A DNA stretch of 64,000 bases from Cellulomonas sp. JZ18 (GTDB lineage: Bacteria; Actinomycetota; Actinomycetes; Actinomycetales; Cellulomonadaceae), in assembly GCF_009720485.1 (NCBI RefSeq), contig NZ_CP045245.1, positions 806,001-870,000 of the forward strand, written 5' to 3'. Within the stretch, counting starts at the first letter, position 1; each line of letters starts with the position of its first letter. The translations under genes were made by a program, and so were the position numbers. The notes beneath the pieces were generated by a model. The model worked only from the letters and a program-made list of their open reading frames with translations. It did not search any database and was not told the origin of the DNA. Below are positions 54,148 to 61,305 of this stretch, one piece after another.

Positions 54148-54464
54148 GCGCGACCGACCGCCACCCGCTCGCGGACCTCGACGAGACGGTCCACCAGCGG
54201 GCACGCCTGGGCATCCTCGCGGTGCTCGCCGAGCACGAGGAGGCGGACTTCACCCATCTCAAGCGGACGCTCGGGCTCACCGACGGCAACCTCGGGAGGC
54301 ACCTCGAGGTGCTGGTGGAGGCGGGCCACGTCGAGCTGCGCAAGGGGTCGGACGGGCGCCGGCCCCGCACCTGGGCGCGCATCACCGCGCAGGGCACGCG
54401 CGCCCTCACCGCCGAGGTCGAGCTCCTGCGCCACCTGCTCCGCCTCGACCCGCCCACCCCCTGA
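54144..54464 (+). CDS. Small winged-helix regulator (ArsR/MarR-like)
   Basis: A 106-residue single-domain DNA-binding protein: HQRARLGILAVLAEHEEADFTHLKRTLGLTDGNLGRHLEVLVEAGHVEL is the winged helix (recognition helix DGNLGRHLEVL), with the wing RRPRTWARIT. It belongs to a common actinobacterial group encoded with a membrane protein. GTG at 54144 overlaps the upstream stop (GTGA). The perfect palindrome at 53544-53574 in front of the two genes is its likely autoregulatory operator. Ligand unknown; there are no cysteines for metal sensing. Confidence 0.85.
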   Translation: MSATDRHPLADLDETVHQRARLGILAVLAEHEEADFTHLKRTLGLTDGNLGRHLEVLVEAGHVELRKGSDGRRPRTWARITAQGTRALTAEVELLRHLLRLDPPTP

Positions 54465-54491
54465 CCCTCCGTCGTCCCGGGAAGGACCACC

Positions 54492-54905
54492 GTGACCCGT
54501 CGCCCCCGCACCCTGACCGTCGTCGCCGGGTCGCTCGTCGCCCTCGCGCTCGGGTACCACGCCCTCAACCTCTGGGCGATGCGGCCGTACCAGGTGGCGG
54601 CCTCGTTCAGCGCCCAGGAGGTCGGGACCGCGCCCGAGGCGCAGCGCCGGGCGCTCGCGGACGGCGTCGTGACGCTCGCCGAGATGGAGGCGGCGTACGA
54701 GGCGGAGCGCGCCTGCCTGCAGGACGCCGGGTACAGCCCCGGGCCCGCGGGGGCCGACGGGCCCGGCACCGGGTTCGTCGTCGAGGTCGACTACAGGGAC
54801 GAGGCCGACCCGGAGGCGGCCGACCGGGAGTTCCAGCGCGTGCACCGCGAGTGCGGGGAGCAGCACAGCGCGCTCGTGGGGCGTGCGTACGCCTGGGGGC
54901 GCTGA
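54492..54905 (+). CDS. Hypothetical membrane-anchored protein
   Basis: A 137-residue protein with one N-terminal membrane segment (TLTVVAGSLVALALGYHALNLW, about 7-28) and an outside domain containing two cysteines (ERACLQDAGY and HRECGEQH), which could form a disulfide. No known family. GTG at 54492 follows GGGAAGGA. It is probably co-transcribed with the membrane protein/regulator pair (27-base gap) and is followed by a terminator hairpin. Confidence 0.6.
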   Translation: MTRRPRTLTVVAGSLVALALGYHALNLWAMRPYQVAASFSAQEVGTAPEAQRRALADGVVTLAEMEAAYEAERACLQDAGYSPGPAGADGPGTGFVVEVDYRDEADPEAADREFQRVHRECGEQHSALVGRAYAWGR

Positions 54906-55247
54906 TTCGCGAGCGGCTGCGGCACGGCCCGGACACGGACGACGGCGCCCGCTCGGGGCGCCGTCGCCGACGTCACGACCGGGGTGATCAGGCGTGCTGC
55001 CACAAGAGGTGCGCTCCGGGACCAGCCCGGTCGCCCTGCCGAAAGTAGGCGTCCTGCGCGTGGGTGCCCTCGGTCGTTCTGTTGTGTCACCGGTCTACAC
55101 CCGGCCGCGGGGTGCGGCAACGGGTACGGACGTCGGTGCTGGTGGCGTGCGGATGGCCGTCCGGATCGCGGGACCGCGCGTCCGAGTGGTGGCCGTAGGG
55201 GGTGAAGGGGCGCCGGTGCGTGCGGTCCCCGTGCGGGCACCCGTCGG
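54906..55247. other. Intergenic region, no gene recognised
   Basis: 342 bases between the convergent small membrane protein and HAD genes. The left end holds a terminator (54941-54965). The rest (54966-55247) has no supported gene; frames open there are low in family signal, and I could not match the sequence to a known RNA. Confidence 0.55.
54941..54965 (+). terminator. Terminator hairpin
   Basis: GACGGCGCCC (54941-54950) pairs perfectly with GGGCGCCGTC (54956-54965), loop GCTCG, 36 bases after the stop of the small membrane protein. Confidence 0.75.
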
Positions 55248-56033
55248 TCAGGGGGTCGGCGTCCGGCGTCGACGCCGGAGGACGAGGAGCGCGGCCACCG
55301 CGAGGACGACGGCCGCTGCGGCGGCGGCGGTCACCCGCGCGCGACGGTGCAGGCGGCTCAGGCGCACGGTGCGGCGGAACGTCAGGACGCCCCACCCGTG
55401 CTCGACGGCGAGCCGGCGCAGCGCCCGGTCCGGGTTGACCGCGTAGGCGTGCCCGACGGCGCCGAGCATGGGCGCGTCCGTGACCGAGTCGGAGTAGGCG
55501 TAGCACGCGTCGAGGTCGTAGCCCCGGGCGTCGGCCAGCTCGCGCACGGCCGTCGCCTTGTTCTCCCCGTAGGCGTAGAACTCCACGTCGCCCGTGTACC
55601 GCCCGTCCGCGACCGCCATGCGCGTCGCGACGGCGGCGTCCGCACCCAGCATCTCGGCGATCGGCTCCACCACCTCCGCGCCCGAGGCCGAGACGACCAC
55701 GACGTCGCGCCCGGCGGCGTGGTGCTCCGCGATCAGCTCGACGGCCTCGGCGTACACCGTGGGGTCGATGGACTCGTGCAGCGTCGCCCGCACGACCGAC
55801 GACACCGTCGCGACGTCCCAGCCGGTGACGGTGCGCGCGAGCTGGGCGCGCAGCCGCTCGGTCGCGGCCTCGTCGGCGCTGCCCAGCAGGTACGCGAGCT
55901 GCGCGTACGCGGACGCGACGACCCGGCGGCGCGTCAGCAGCCCCTCGGCGAGGAAGCCGCGCGAGAAGGCGGTCGCCGACGACGTCGCGATGATCGTCTT
56001 GTCCAGGTCGAAGAACGCGGCGGCACGGACCAC
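55248..56033 (-). CDS. HAD-IB family phosphatase (SerB-like) with C-terminal membrane helix
   Basis: A 261-residue haloacid-dehalogenase phosphatase. Motif I is FFDLDKTIIATSSA (nucleophile Asp), motif II VVVSASG, the Lys is in ENKATAV, and motif IV is YAYSDSVTDAPML. A C-terminal membrane helix (about 232-252) and an Arg-rich tail (RRRRR) follow. This HAD protein regularly stands divergent from the Ssd-Tad locus in actinobacteria, as here. GTG at 56033 is preceded by TAGCCT and seven bases, consistent with leaderless transcription. Substrate unknown; phosphoserine is only one possibility. Confidence 0.9.
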   Translation of the reverse strand: MVRAAAFFDLDKTIIATSSATAFSRGFLAEGLLTRRRVVASAYAQLAYLLGSADEAATERLRAQLARTVTGWDVATVSSVVRATLHESIDPTVYAEAVELIAEHHAAGRDVVVVSASGAEVVEPIAEMLGADAAVATRMAVADGRYTGDVEFYAYGENKATAVRELADARGYDLDACYAYSDSVTDAPMLGAVGHAYAVNPDRALRRLAVEHGWGVLTFRRTVRLSRLHRRARVTAAAAAAVVLAVAALLVLRRRRRTPTP

Positions 56034-56249
56034 CCGCGAGAGGCTAGCGGGAGACGCCGACACGCGTCCGGGACCCGGTGCGGCCCGGTGTCCGCCCGAC
56101 CACGGCCGGCGCTCGCGGCGTCCGCCCGACCACAGCCCGGCCGCCCGGGCACGGCGTCCACCGTCCTGCGCCCGGACGCCGCGCGCCCGCCACCGGGTCG
56201 CCCACCGTGGACGCCGGGCGCCGCCGGGCGCCGGGACGGAGGCGGTGGC

Positions 56250-56960
56250 GTGACGCAGGTGCGACGAGCGGCGGTGGTGGGCGTCGTCGGGGCGGCCGGG
56301 GGCGTGGGGGCGTCGACGTTCGCGGCGCTGCTCGCCCGGCGCACGTCCCGGACCACGTCGACCGTGCTCGTCGACCTCGTGCGCGGCGGCGGCGGTCTCG
56401 ACGTCGTGCTCGGCATCGAGGAGACGCGCGGTGCGCGCTGGCCCGACCTGCGCGGCGCGGGCGGGGACGTGCGCGGCGAGGACGTCGTGGGCCTGCTGCC
56501 GCGCTGGGGGGCGTGCGCCGTGCTCTCGGCGGACCGCGAGCGGCCCGACCCGGTCGAGGCGGGCGTGCGCGTCGACGTCCTGCACGCCCTGTCCTGCACG
56601 GTCGGGGCCCTGGTGCTCGACCTGGACCGCGGCGACGTCGTCGATGGGCACGCACCCCTGCCCGCCTGCGACGCCGTCGTGGTCGTCGCCCGGGCCGACC
56701 TGCGGTGCGTCGCGGGGGTCCTCGCGCTCGCGCCCCGGCTCGCCGCCGCGGGCACGGGCTGCGGCGTGGTCGTGCTCGGGCGGCCACCGGGCGGTCTGTC
56801 CGCCGCCGACGTGGCGAGCGCGACGGGGGTGCCGGTGTGGGCGGCCGTGCGGCGGGACCGGGCCCTCGCGGCGCGCGCCGAACGCGCCGGGCCGGGCGGA
56901 CGGGGGCCCGCGGTCGGCGCGGCCCGCGCGGTCGTGCGACGGCTCGGGCTGGCGGCGTGA
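56250..56960 (+). CDS. ssd: Ssd/CpaE (TadZ)-like protein of the Tad locus
   Basis: A 236-residue MinD/ParA-fold protein (septum-site-determining-like, CpaE/TadZ group) that would localise the Tad pilus machinery. The deviant Walker A is GAAGGVGASTFAALLA at about 12-27: the signature and catalytic lysines of KGGVGK are both replaced by Ala, so ATP hydrolysis is doubtful, as in other members of this group. GTG at 56250 follows GGAGG. First gene of the locus; the next start overlaps its stop. Confidence 0.85.
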   Translation: MTQVRRAAVVGVVGAAGGVGASTFAALLARRTSRTTSTVLVDLVRGGGGLDVVLGIEETRGARWPDLRGAGGDVRGEDVVGLLPRWGACAVLSADRERPDPVEAGVRVDVLHALSCTVGALVLDLDRGDVVDGHAPLPACDAVVVVARADLRCVAGVLALAPRLAAAGTGCGVVVLGRPPGGLSAADVASATGVPVWAAVRRDRALAARAERAGPGGRGPAVGAARAVVRRLGLAA

Positions 56961-58300
56961 GCAGCGACAGGGCCTCGGCGAGCGGTGCGGTCGTGCGTCG
57001 GACCGCCGCGACGCCCGCACCCGGCGACGCGCCGCCGCGCAGACCCGTCCCGCCGGCCGTCGTCGCCGCCGTGCGCGACGCGCTGCGGTCGCTGCCGGCG
57101 CGTCCCGACGACCTCACCCCCGTGGTGGACCGGGCCCTGCGCGCGCACGGCACGCTGCTCGGCCCCGTCCCCCTGGCGCAGGCGGTGCGCGCGGTGGCCG
57201 ACGAGCTGGTCGGGGCCGGGCCGCTGCAGCGGTGGCTGGACGCGCCCGGTGTCACGGACGTGCTCGTCAACGGTCCCGCCGACGTCTGGGTGGAGCAGGC
57301 CGGGCGGCTGCGGCGGGTCGACCTCGACCTCGGCGGTCCCGACGACGTGCGCGCGCTCGCGGTCCGGCTCGCCGCCGCCGCCGGTCGCCGCCTCGACGAC
57401 GCCGCGCCGACCGTCGACGCCCGCCTGCCCGACGGCACGCGCCTGCACGCCGTCCTGCCGCCCCTGGCCGACGGGTGCACCGTGCTGAGCCTGCGGGTCG
57501 TGCGGCCCCGCGCGCTGACGCTGCACGACCTGGTGGCGTCGGGGTCGGTGGCACCGGCGCTCGCGCCGGTGCTGGTCGCGATGGTCGGCCGGCGGGCGAA
57601 CGTGCTGGTGTCGGGGCCCACCGGTGCGGGCAAGACGACCCTGCTCGCGGCACTGCTCTCGCTCGTGCCGCACGACCAGCGCATCGTGCTGGTCGAGGAG
57701 TCCGGCGAGATGGTGCCCGACCACCCGCACGTCGTCCGGCTCACCGCACGCCGCGCGAACGTCGACGGCGCCGGCGGGGTCGGCCTGGCCGACCTGGTGC
57801 GCGAGGCGCTGCGGATGCGACCCGACCGGCTCGTGCTCGGCGAGTGCCGCGGCGCGGAGGTGCGCGAGGTGCTGGCGGCGCTGAACACGGGCCACGAGGG
57901 CGGGTGCGCGACGCTACACGCGAACGCGGCCGGCGACGTGCCGGCACGGCTCGAGGCGATGGCCGCGCTCGCGGGCCTCGACCGGGCGGCCCTCGCGGCG
58001 CAGGCGGTCAGCGCGATCGACGCCGTGCTGCACGTCCGCCGGGGCCGGGACGGGGCGAGCAGGCACCTGGCGGAGGTCGGGGTCGTCGGCCGCGGCCCCG
58101 ACGGCTCCCTCGCGGTCACGGCCGCGCTGCGCGTGGACGAGGACGGGGACGTGCGGAGCGGGCCCGGGTGGCCCCGGCTCGCCGCACGACTGGACCTGCA
58201 CCGGCGCGGCCGGGAGGACGCAGCGCCCCCGGGCCTGGCGTCCCGGCCGGGTGCGGTCCGCGCGGGGGTGGGTGGGGTGCTCGACGGGGACCCGACATGA
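56957..58300 (+). CDS. tadA: TadA/CpaF-type secretion ATPase
   Basis: A 447-residue type II/IV secretion motor ATPase driving Flp-type pilus or secretion assembly. Walker A GPTGAGKT is at 220-227, the catalytic Glu pair in LVEESGEM about 246-251, Walker B RLVLGECRG 291-299 and the His box NTGHEGG 310-316. The N-terminal region (30-120) matches the CpaF N-domain (VTDVLVNGPADVWVE). GTG at 56957 overlaps the preceding stop by four bases, and its own stop overlaps the TadB start. Confidence 0.95.
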   Translation: MSSDRASASGAVVRRTAATPAPGDAPPRRPVPPAVVAAVRDALRSLPARPDDLTPVVDRALRAHGTLLGPVPLAQAVRAVADELVGAGPLQRWLDAPGVTDVLVNGPADVWVEQAGRLRRVDLDLGGPDDVRALAVRLAAAAGRRLDDAAPTVDARLPDGTRLHAVLPPLADGCTVLSLRVVRPRALTLHDLVASGSVAPALAPVLVAMVGRRANVLVSGPTGAGKTTLLAALLSLVPHDQRIVLVEESGEMVPDHPHVVRLTARRANVDGAGGVGLADLVREALRMRPDRLVLGECRGAEVREVLAALNTGHEGGCATLHANAAGDVPARLEAMAALAGLDRAALAAQAVSAIDAVLHVRRGRDGASRHLAEVGVVGRGPDGSLAVTAALRVDEDGDVRSGPGWPRLAARLDLHRRGREDAAPPGLASRPGAVRAGVGGVLDGDPT

Positions 58301-59058
58301 CGGTGCTCGTGGGGGTCCTCGTGGCGCTCGCCGTGCTCGCCGCCGCGGGGCCCGGCGCCCGACGGGTGCCGGCGTCCGCGTCGACGGAGCGCCGTCCCCG
58401 CGCGGCGCGGGCGAGGGCGTGCGTGCGGGCGCGGGCAGGGGCACCGGGGGACGCTGCCGCGCCACCGACCGCAGGGGGCGCCAGGACGTCGGGCGGCACC
58501 GACCTCGACGCGCTGCTCCTCGCCGTCGCCGCCCGGGTCCGCGCCGGCGCGTCACCGGGCGAGGCGTGGCGGGCGGTGCTGGGCACCGGGGCGGGCGACC
58601 CGGGGGACGGGTGCGCTCCTTCGGCGGCGGCGCTCCTGGCCGTGTCCGCGCCCCGTGGGAAGGGGCTGGGCAGGTTGCGGTTCCGCAGGTCGCGCGACGA
58701 GGCCCGACGAGCCCGTGCGCACGCCGTGGCGGTGGGAACGCGGACCGCGACCGAGCTGGGAGCCCCGCTGGCCGAGGTGCTCGACGACCTCGCCGTCGCC
58801 GTCGCGGCGGACGCCGAGCACGAGGGGGAGGTGGCCGCGGCGTTCGCGGGGCCGCGCGCGACGTCCCGCGTCCTCGTCCTCCTGCCGGTGCTGGGCCTCG
58901 CGGTCGGTGAGGCGCTCGGCGCCCGCCCGTGGCACGTCCTGACGTCGGGCGGGGCGGGCACGGCGTGCGGCGTCCTCGGCGTGCTCCTGGTCCTGGCCGG
59001 ACGGGCGTGGGTGGCGGCACTGCTCCGACGGGCCGCGGCGACCGGCGGCGGACGGTGA
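58297..59058 (+). CDS. tadB: TadB-like membrane protein (type II secretion F fold)
   Basis: A 253-residue inner-membrane platform protein, shorter than standard TadB. An N-terminal membrane segment (VLVGVLVALAVLAAAG) and an Arg/Ala-rich region precede the GspF-like helical domain (LLLAVAARVRAGASPGEAW ... LGAPLAEVLDDLAVAVAADAEHEGEVAAAFAGPRATSRVLVLLPVLGLAVG) and two terminal helices. ATG at 58297 overlaps tadA by four bases. Assignment rests on position and the GspF pattern. Confidence 0.82.
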   Translation: MTVLVGVLVALAVLAAAGPGARRVPASASTERRPRAARARACVRARAGAPGDAAAPPTAGGARTSGGTDLDALLLAVAARVRAGASPGEAWRAVLGTGAGDPGDGCAPSAAALLAVSAPRGKGLGRLRFRRSRDEARRARAHAVAVGTRTATELGAPLAEVLDDLAVAVAADAEHEGEVAAAFAGPRATSRVLVLLPVLGLAVGEALGARPWHVLTSGGAGTACGVLGVLLVLAGRAWVAALLRRAAATGGGR

Positions 59059-59663
59059 GCGGCCACGCGGCACTGGCGGGAGCCCTCGTCGCCGGGGCCG
59101 TGGCCCTGGGCACCGCGCCGTGGTGGTCGCTCGCGCGCGTGCGCCCGTCCGGGCACACCGCACGGCCCGGCGGCGTCGGTACCCCGCGGCGCAGGCGGCG
59201 AGCGGCCGTGCCCGAGCCGTCCGCGCCCCCTGTGCCGGCGGCGGACGCGGCGTTCCTCCTCGACCTGTGCGCGGCCGCGGTGGGAGCCGGGGCGGCGCTG
59301 CCCCGCACGCTCGCCGTCGTCGGACGGCACCTCGGGGGCCTGGACGGGGACGCGCTGGTGCGCGCCGGCACCACCCTCGAGCTGGGCGGTGCGTGGGACC
59401 TGGCGTGGGCGGGGGCGCCCCACGGCGCCACCGTCGTCGGGGACGCGCTCGCGACCGCCTGGCAGGCCGGTGCGTCCCCCGGGCCGCAGCTGCGTGCCGT
59501 CTCCGCTCGGCTGCGGCGTGAGCGGCGGGCACGGGTGCGAGCGGCGGCGGGTGCGTTGTCGGTGCGGCTGACGCTGCCGCTCGCCGCATGCTTCCTGCCG
59601 GCGTTCGTCCTGCTCGGGCTGGTGCCGGTGGTGATGGGGCTGGCGCGCGGGCTCGCCTGGTGA
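59055..59663 (+). CDS. tadC: TadC-like membrane protein (type II secretion F fold)
   Basis: A 202-residue partner of TadB. Membrane helix about 5-25, Arg-rich loop, then the GspF-like domain (LLDLCAAAVGAGAALPRTLAVVG ... ATAWQAGASPGPQLRAVSARLRRERR) and final helices (LTLPLAACFLPAFVLLGLVPVVMG). GTG at 59055 overlaps the previous stop (GTGA), so tadA-B-C are translationally coupled. Confidence 0.82.
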   Translation: MSGHAALAGALVAGAVALGTAPWWSLARVRPSGHTARPGGVGTPRRRRRAAVPEPSAPPVPAADAAFLLDLCAAAVGAGAALPRTLAVVGRHLGGLDGDALVRAGTTLELGGAWDLAWAGAPHGATVVGDALATAWQAGASPGPQLRAVSARLRRERRARVRAAAGALSVRLTLPLAACFLPAFVLLGLVPVVMGLARGLAW

Positions 59664-59817
59664 CGGGCGGGCGCGAGCCGACCACAGCCCCGCGCCGGTG
59701 GTGCCGGGGCCACCGCCGGACCGGACCGACCGCCGCGACGCGTCCCGGCCCGACGACGCTCGACCAGCGGGCCCGTCCGGGCCCGAGCCGCGCACGCGGC
59801 CGACGGAAGGAGCAGGG

Positions 59818-60192
59818 ATGACAGGGACGGAGTGCGCCGGGGCGACCGGCGCGACGGGGCGGACCACGCCGGTCGCCGAGCTGGATGCACCGGGGGCCGC
59901 CCGCGCAGCCGATGGCGCGGTGGCGGGCCGTGAGGGCGCGGGCGGCGACCTGGTGGCGCCCGGCGCGCACGGGGCGGGCGGTGAGCGGGTGACGCCCGGC
60001 GCCGAGAGCGCGGGCGCGGCGCCGGGCGCGCGGCTGCGGGCGCTCGCCGGCGACGCCGGCATGGCGACGGCGGAGTACGCGATCGCCACGCTGGCGGCGG
60101 TGGGTTTCGCCGGTCTGCTCGTCGTGATCCTCAAGGGCAACGAGGTGAAGGGCCTGCTGACGGGCATCGTGCGTCAGGCGCTCGGCGGATGA
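59818..60192 (+). CDS. DUF4244 Flp-pilin-like protein with long N-terminus
   Basis: A 124-residue protein. The C-terminal 50 residues are the DUF4244/Flp-pilin part: GMATAEYAIATLAAVGFAGL (Glu at +5 of the pilin-like cleavage region), then a hydrophobic helix and KGLLTGIVRQALGG. Unusually, about 75 Ala/Gly-rich residues precede it, whereas such proteins commonly have a short leader. ATG at 59818 has GGAAGGAG upstream and no later start has one, so the long form may be real. Probably the pilus subunit of this locus. Confidence 0.8.
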   Translation: MTGTECAGATGATGRTTPVAELDAPGAARAADGAVAGREGAGGDLVAPGAHGAGGERVTPGAESAGAAPGARLRALAGDAGMATAEYAIATLAAVGFAGLLVVILKGNEVKGLLTGIVRQALGG

Positions 60193-60641
60193 CCCTCGGG
60201 CACCGCGGCGGTCCGGAGGGGCGGGCGCGGCCGTCCGGCGACCGCGGTGCCGTCACCGCCGAGCTGGCGATCGGGATGGTGGCCGTCGCCGTGGTGCTCG
60301 TGGCGGTCCTCGCCACGGGCGCCGCCGCGGTCGCCCAGCTGCGCTGCCTCGACGCGGCGCGCACCGCCGCTCGGGTCGCCGCCACCGGCGAGCCGGACGC
60401 TGCGGCGGTCGCGGCGGCGCGGGACGCACTCGGTGGGCGGGCGGCGGACGTCCGGGTCGCGAGGTCGGGGGGATGGGTGACGGTGCGGGTCAGCGCACCG
60501 GTCGTGGGCTGGGCGGGTCTGGGCGGGCTGCGGGCCGAGGCGTCGGCGACGTCGTGGGCGGAGCCGGGTACGGCCGGGGCGGCAGGCATGGCGTCGTCCG
60601 GCGCCCGTGCGGCCGGGGCCGCCGCGAGGGGGACGGCGTGA
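60189..60641 (+). CDS. tadE: TadE-family pseudopilin
   Basis: A 150-residue protein with the TadE-like N-terminus GDRGAVTAELAIGMVAVAVVL (Glu conserved) and hydrophobic helix at about 19-45, a short extracytoplasmic domain with one Cys (AQLRCLDAA), and an Ala/Gly-rich tail. ATG at 60189 overlaps the DUF4244 gene by four bases. Likely a minor pseudopilin. Confidence 0.85.
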   Translation: MTLGHRGGPEGRARPSGDRGAVTAELAIGMVAVAVVLVAVLATGAAAVAQLRCLDAARTAARVAATGEPDAAAVAAARDALGGRAADVRVARSGGWVTVRVSAPVVGWAGLGGLRAEASATSWAEPGTAGAAGMASSGARAAGAAARGTA

Positions 60642-61305
60642 CGGCGCGGGACGGGACGACGGGGGACCGGAGGGCGGCTCCCCGGCGCGGGAGGGGCGAC
60701 GGTCGGCGCGGGAGGTGTGACGGTCGGCGCGGCAGCGCGAGGCCCGGGTCGCGGCGTCCTCCGGTGACCGCACTCCCACCGGTGACGGTGGGAGCCGCGC
60801 CCCGTGGCGGGAGGCGGGGCGGCGACCGCGGCTCCGGTTCGGTGCTGCTGCTCGCGGTCGTGGCCGCTGCCGTCGCGCTCGCCGCGGCGATCGGGACCGT
60901 CGGTGCTGCGCACGTCGCGGCCGCCCGTGCCTCCGCGGCAGCGGACCTCGCCGCCCTCGCCGGCGCGCAGCGCGCGCTCGGCGGCGGTGACGCGTGCGGA
61001 ACCGCCGGCGAGGCGGCGCGGCGCAACCGGGCGGTCCTGGTGCGCTGCCTGCCCGGCCCGGGCGGGACGCTCACCGTGCACGTGCGCGCGCCGGCCGCGC
61101 TGGGCGGCGCCACCGACGTGGCCCGCGCGGGCCCCGCGTCGGCGCGGACGCAGGGCCGACGTGGCCGGAGGTGGGCCGCACGTCGAGGCGGGGGCCCTGC
61201 CCGAGCGCCACGCGCACCGGGCGGGCGCGCCGGCGTACCGGGGCGCTCAGCCCGCGGGCGTGGGGTGCGCCGGCCCGACCTCGGCGGGCCGCGGGGCGTG
61301 CGTGA
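60638..61305 (+). CDS. TadE-like secretion protein, Rv3654c-like; 3' end unresolved
   Basis: GTG at 60638 overlaps the tadE stop (GTGA). An Arg/Gly-rich leader of about 64 residues precedes GDRGSGSVLLLAVVAAAVAL, the typical RGSxxVL helix of this helicase-associated TadE-like family, then AAAARASAAADLAALAGAQ-like sequence and two cysteines (ACGTAGEAARRN, VRCLPG). The conserved part ends about 61140, but no stop codon occurs: in its own frame translation continues antisense through the helicase gene to the window edge. The end given is the first stop after a one-base loss like those elsewhere; it overlaps the helicase by 59 bases. The true end is uncertain. Confidence 0.6.

Noticed and set aside
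54994-55446. 150-codon plus-strand frame after the terminator
   Set aside because: Runs antisense into the HAD gene, has no family signal or ribosome site, and looks like chance.
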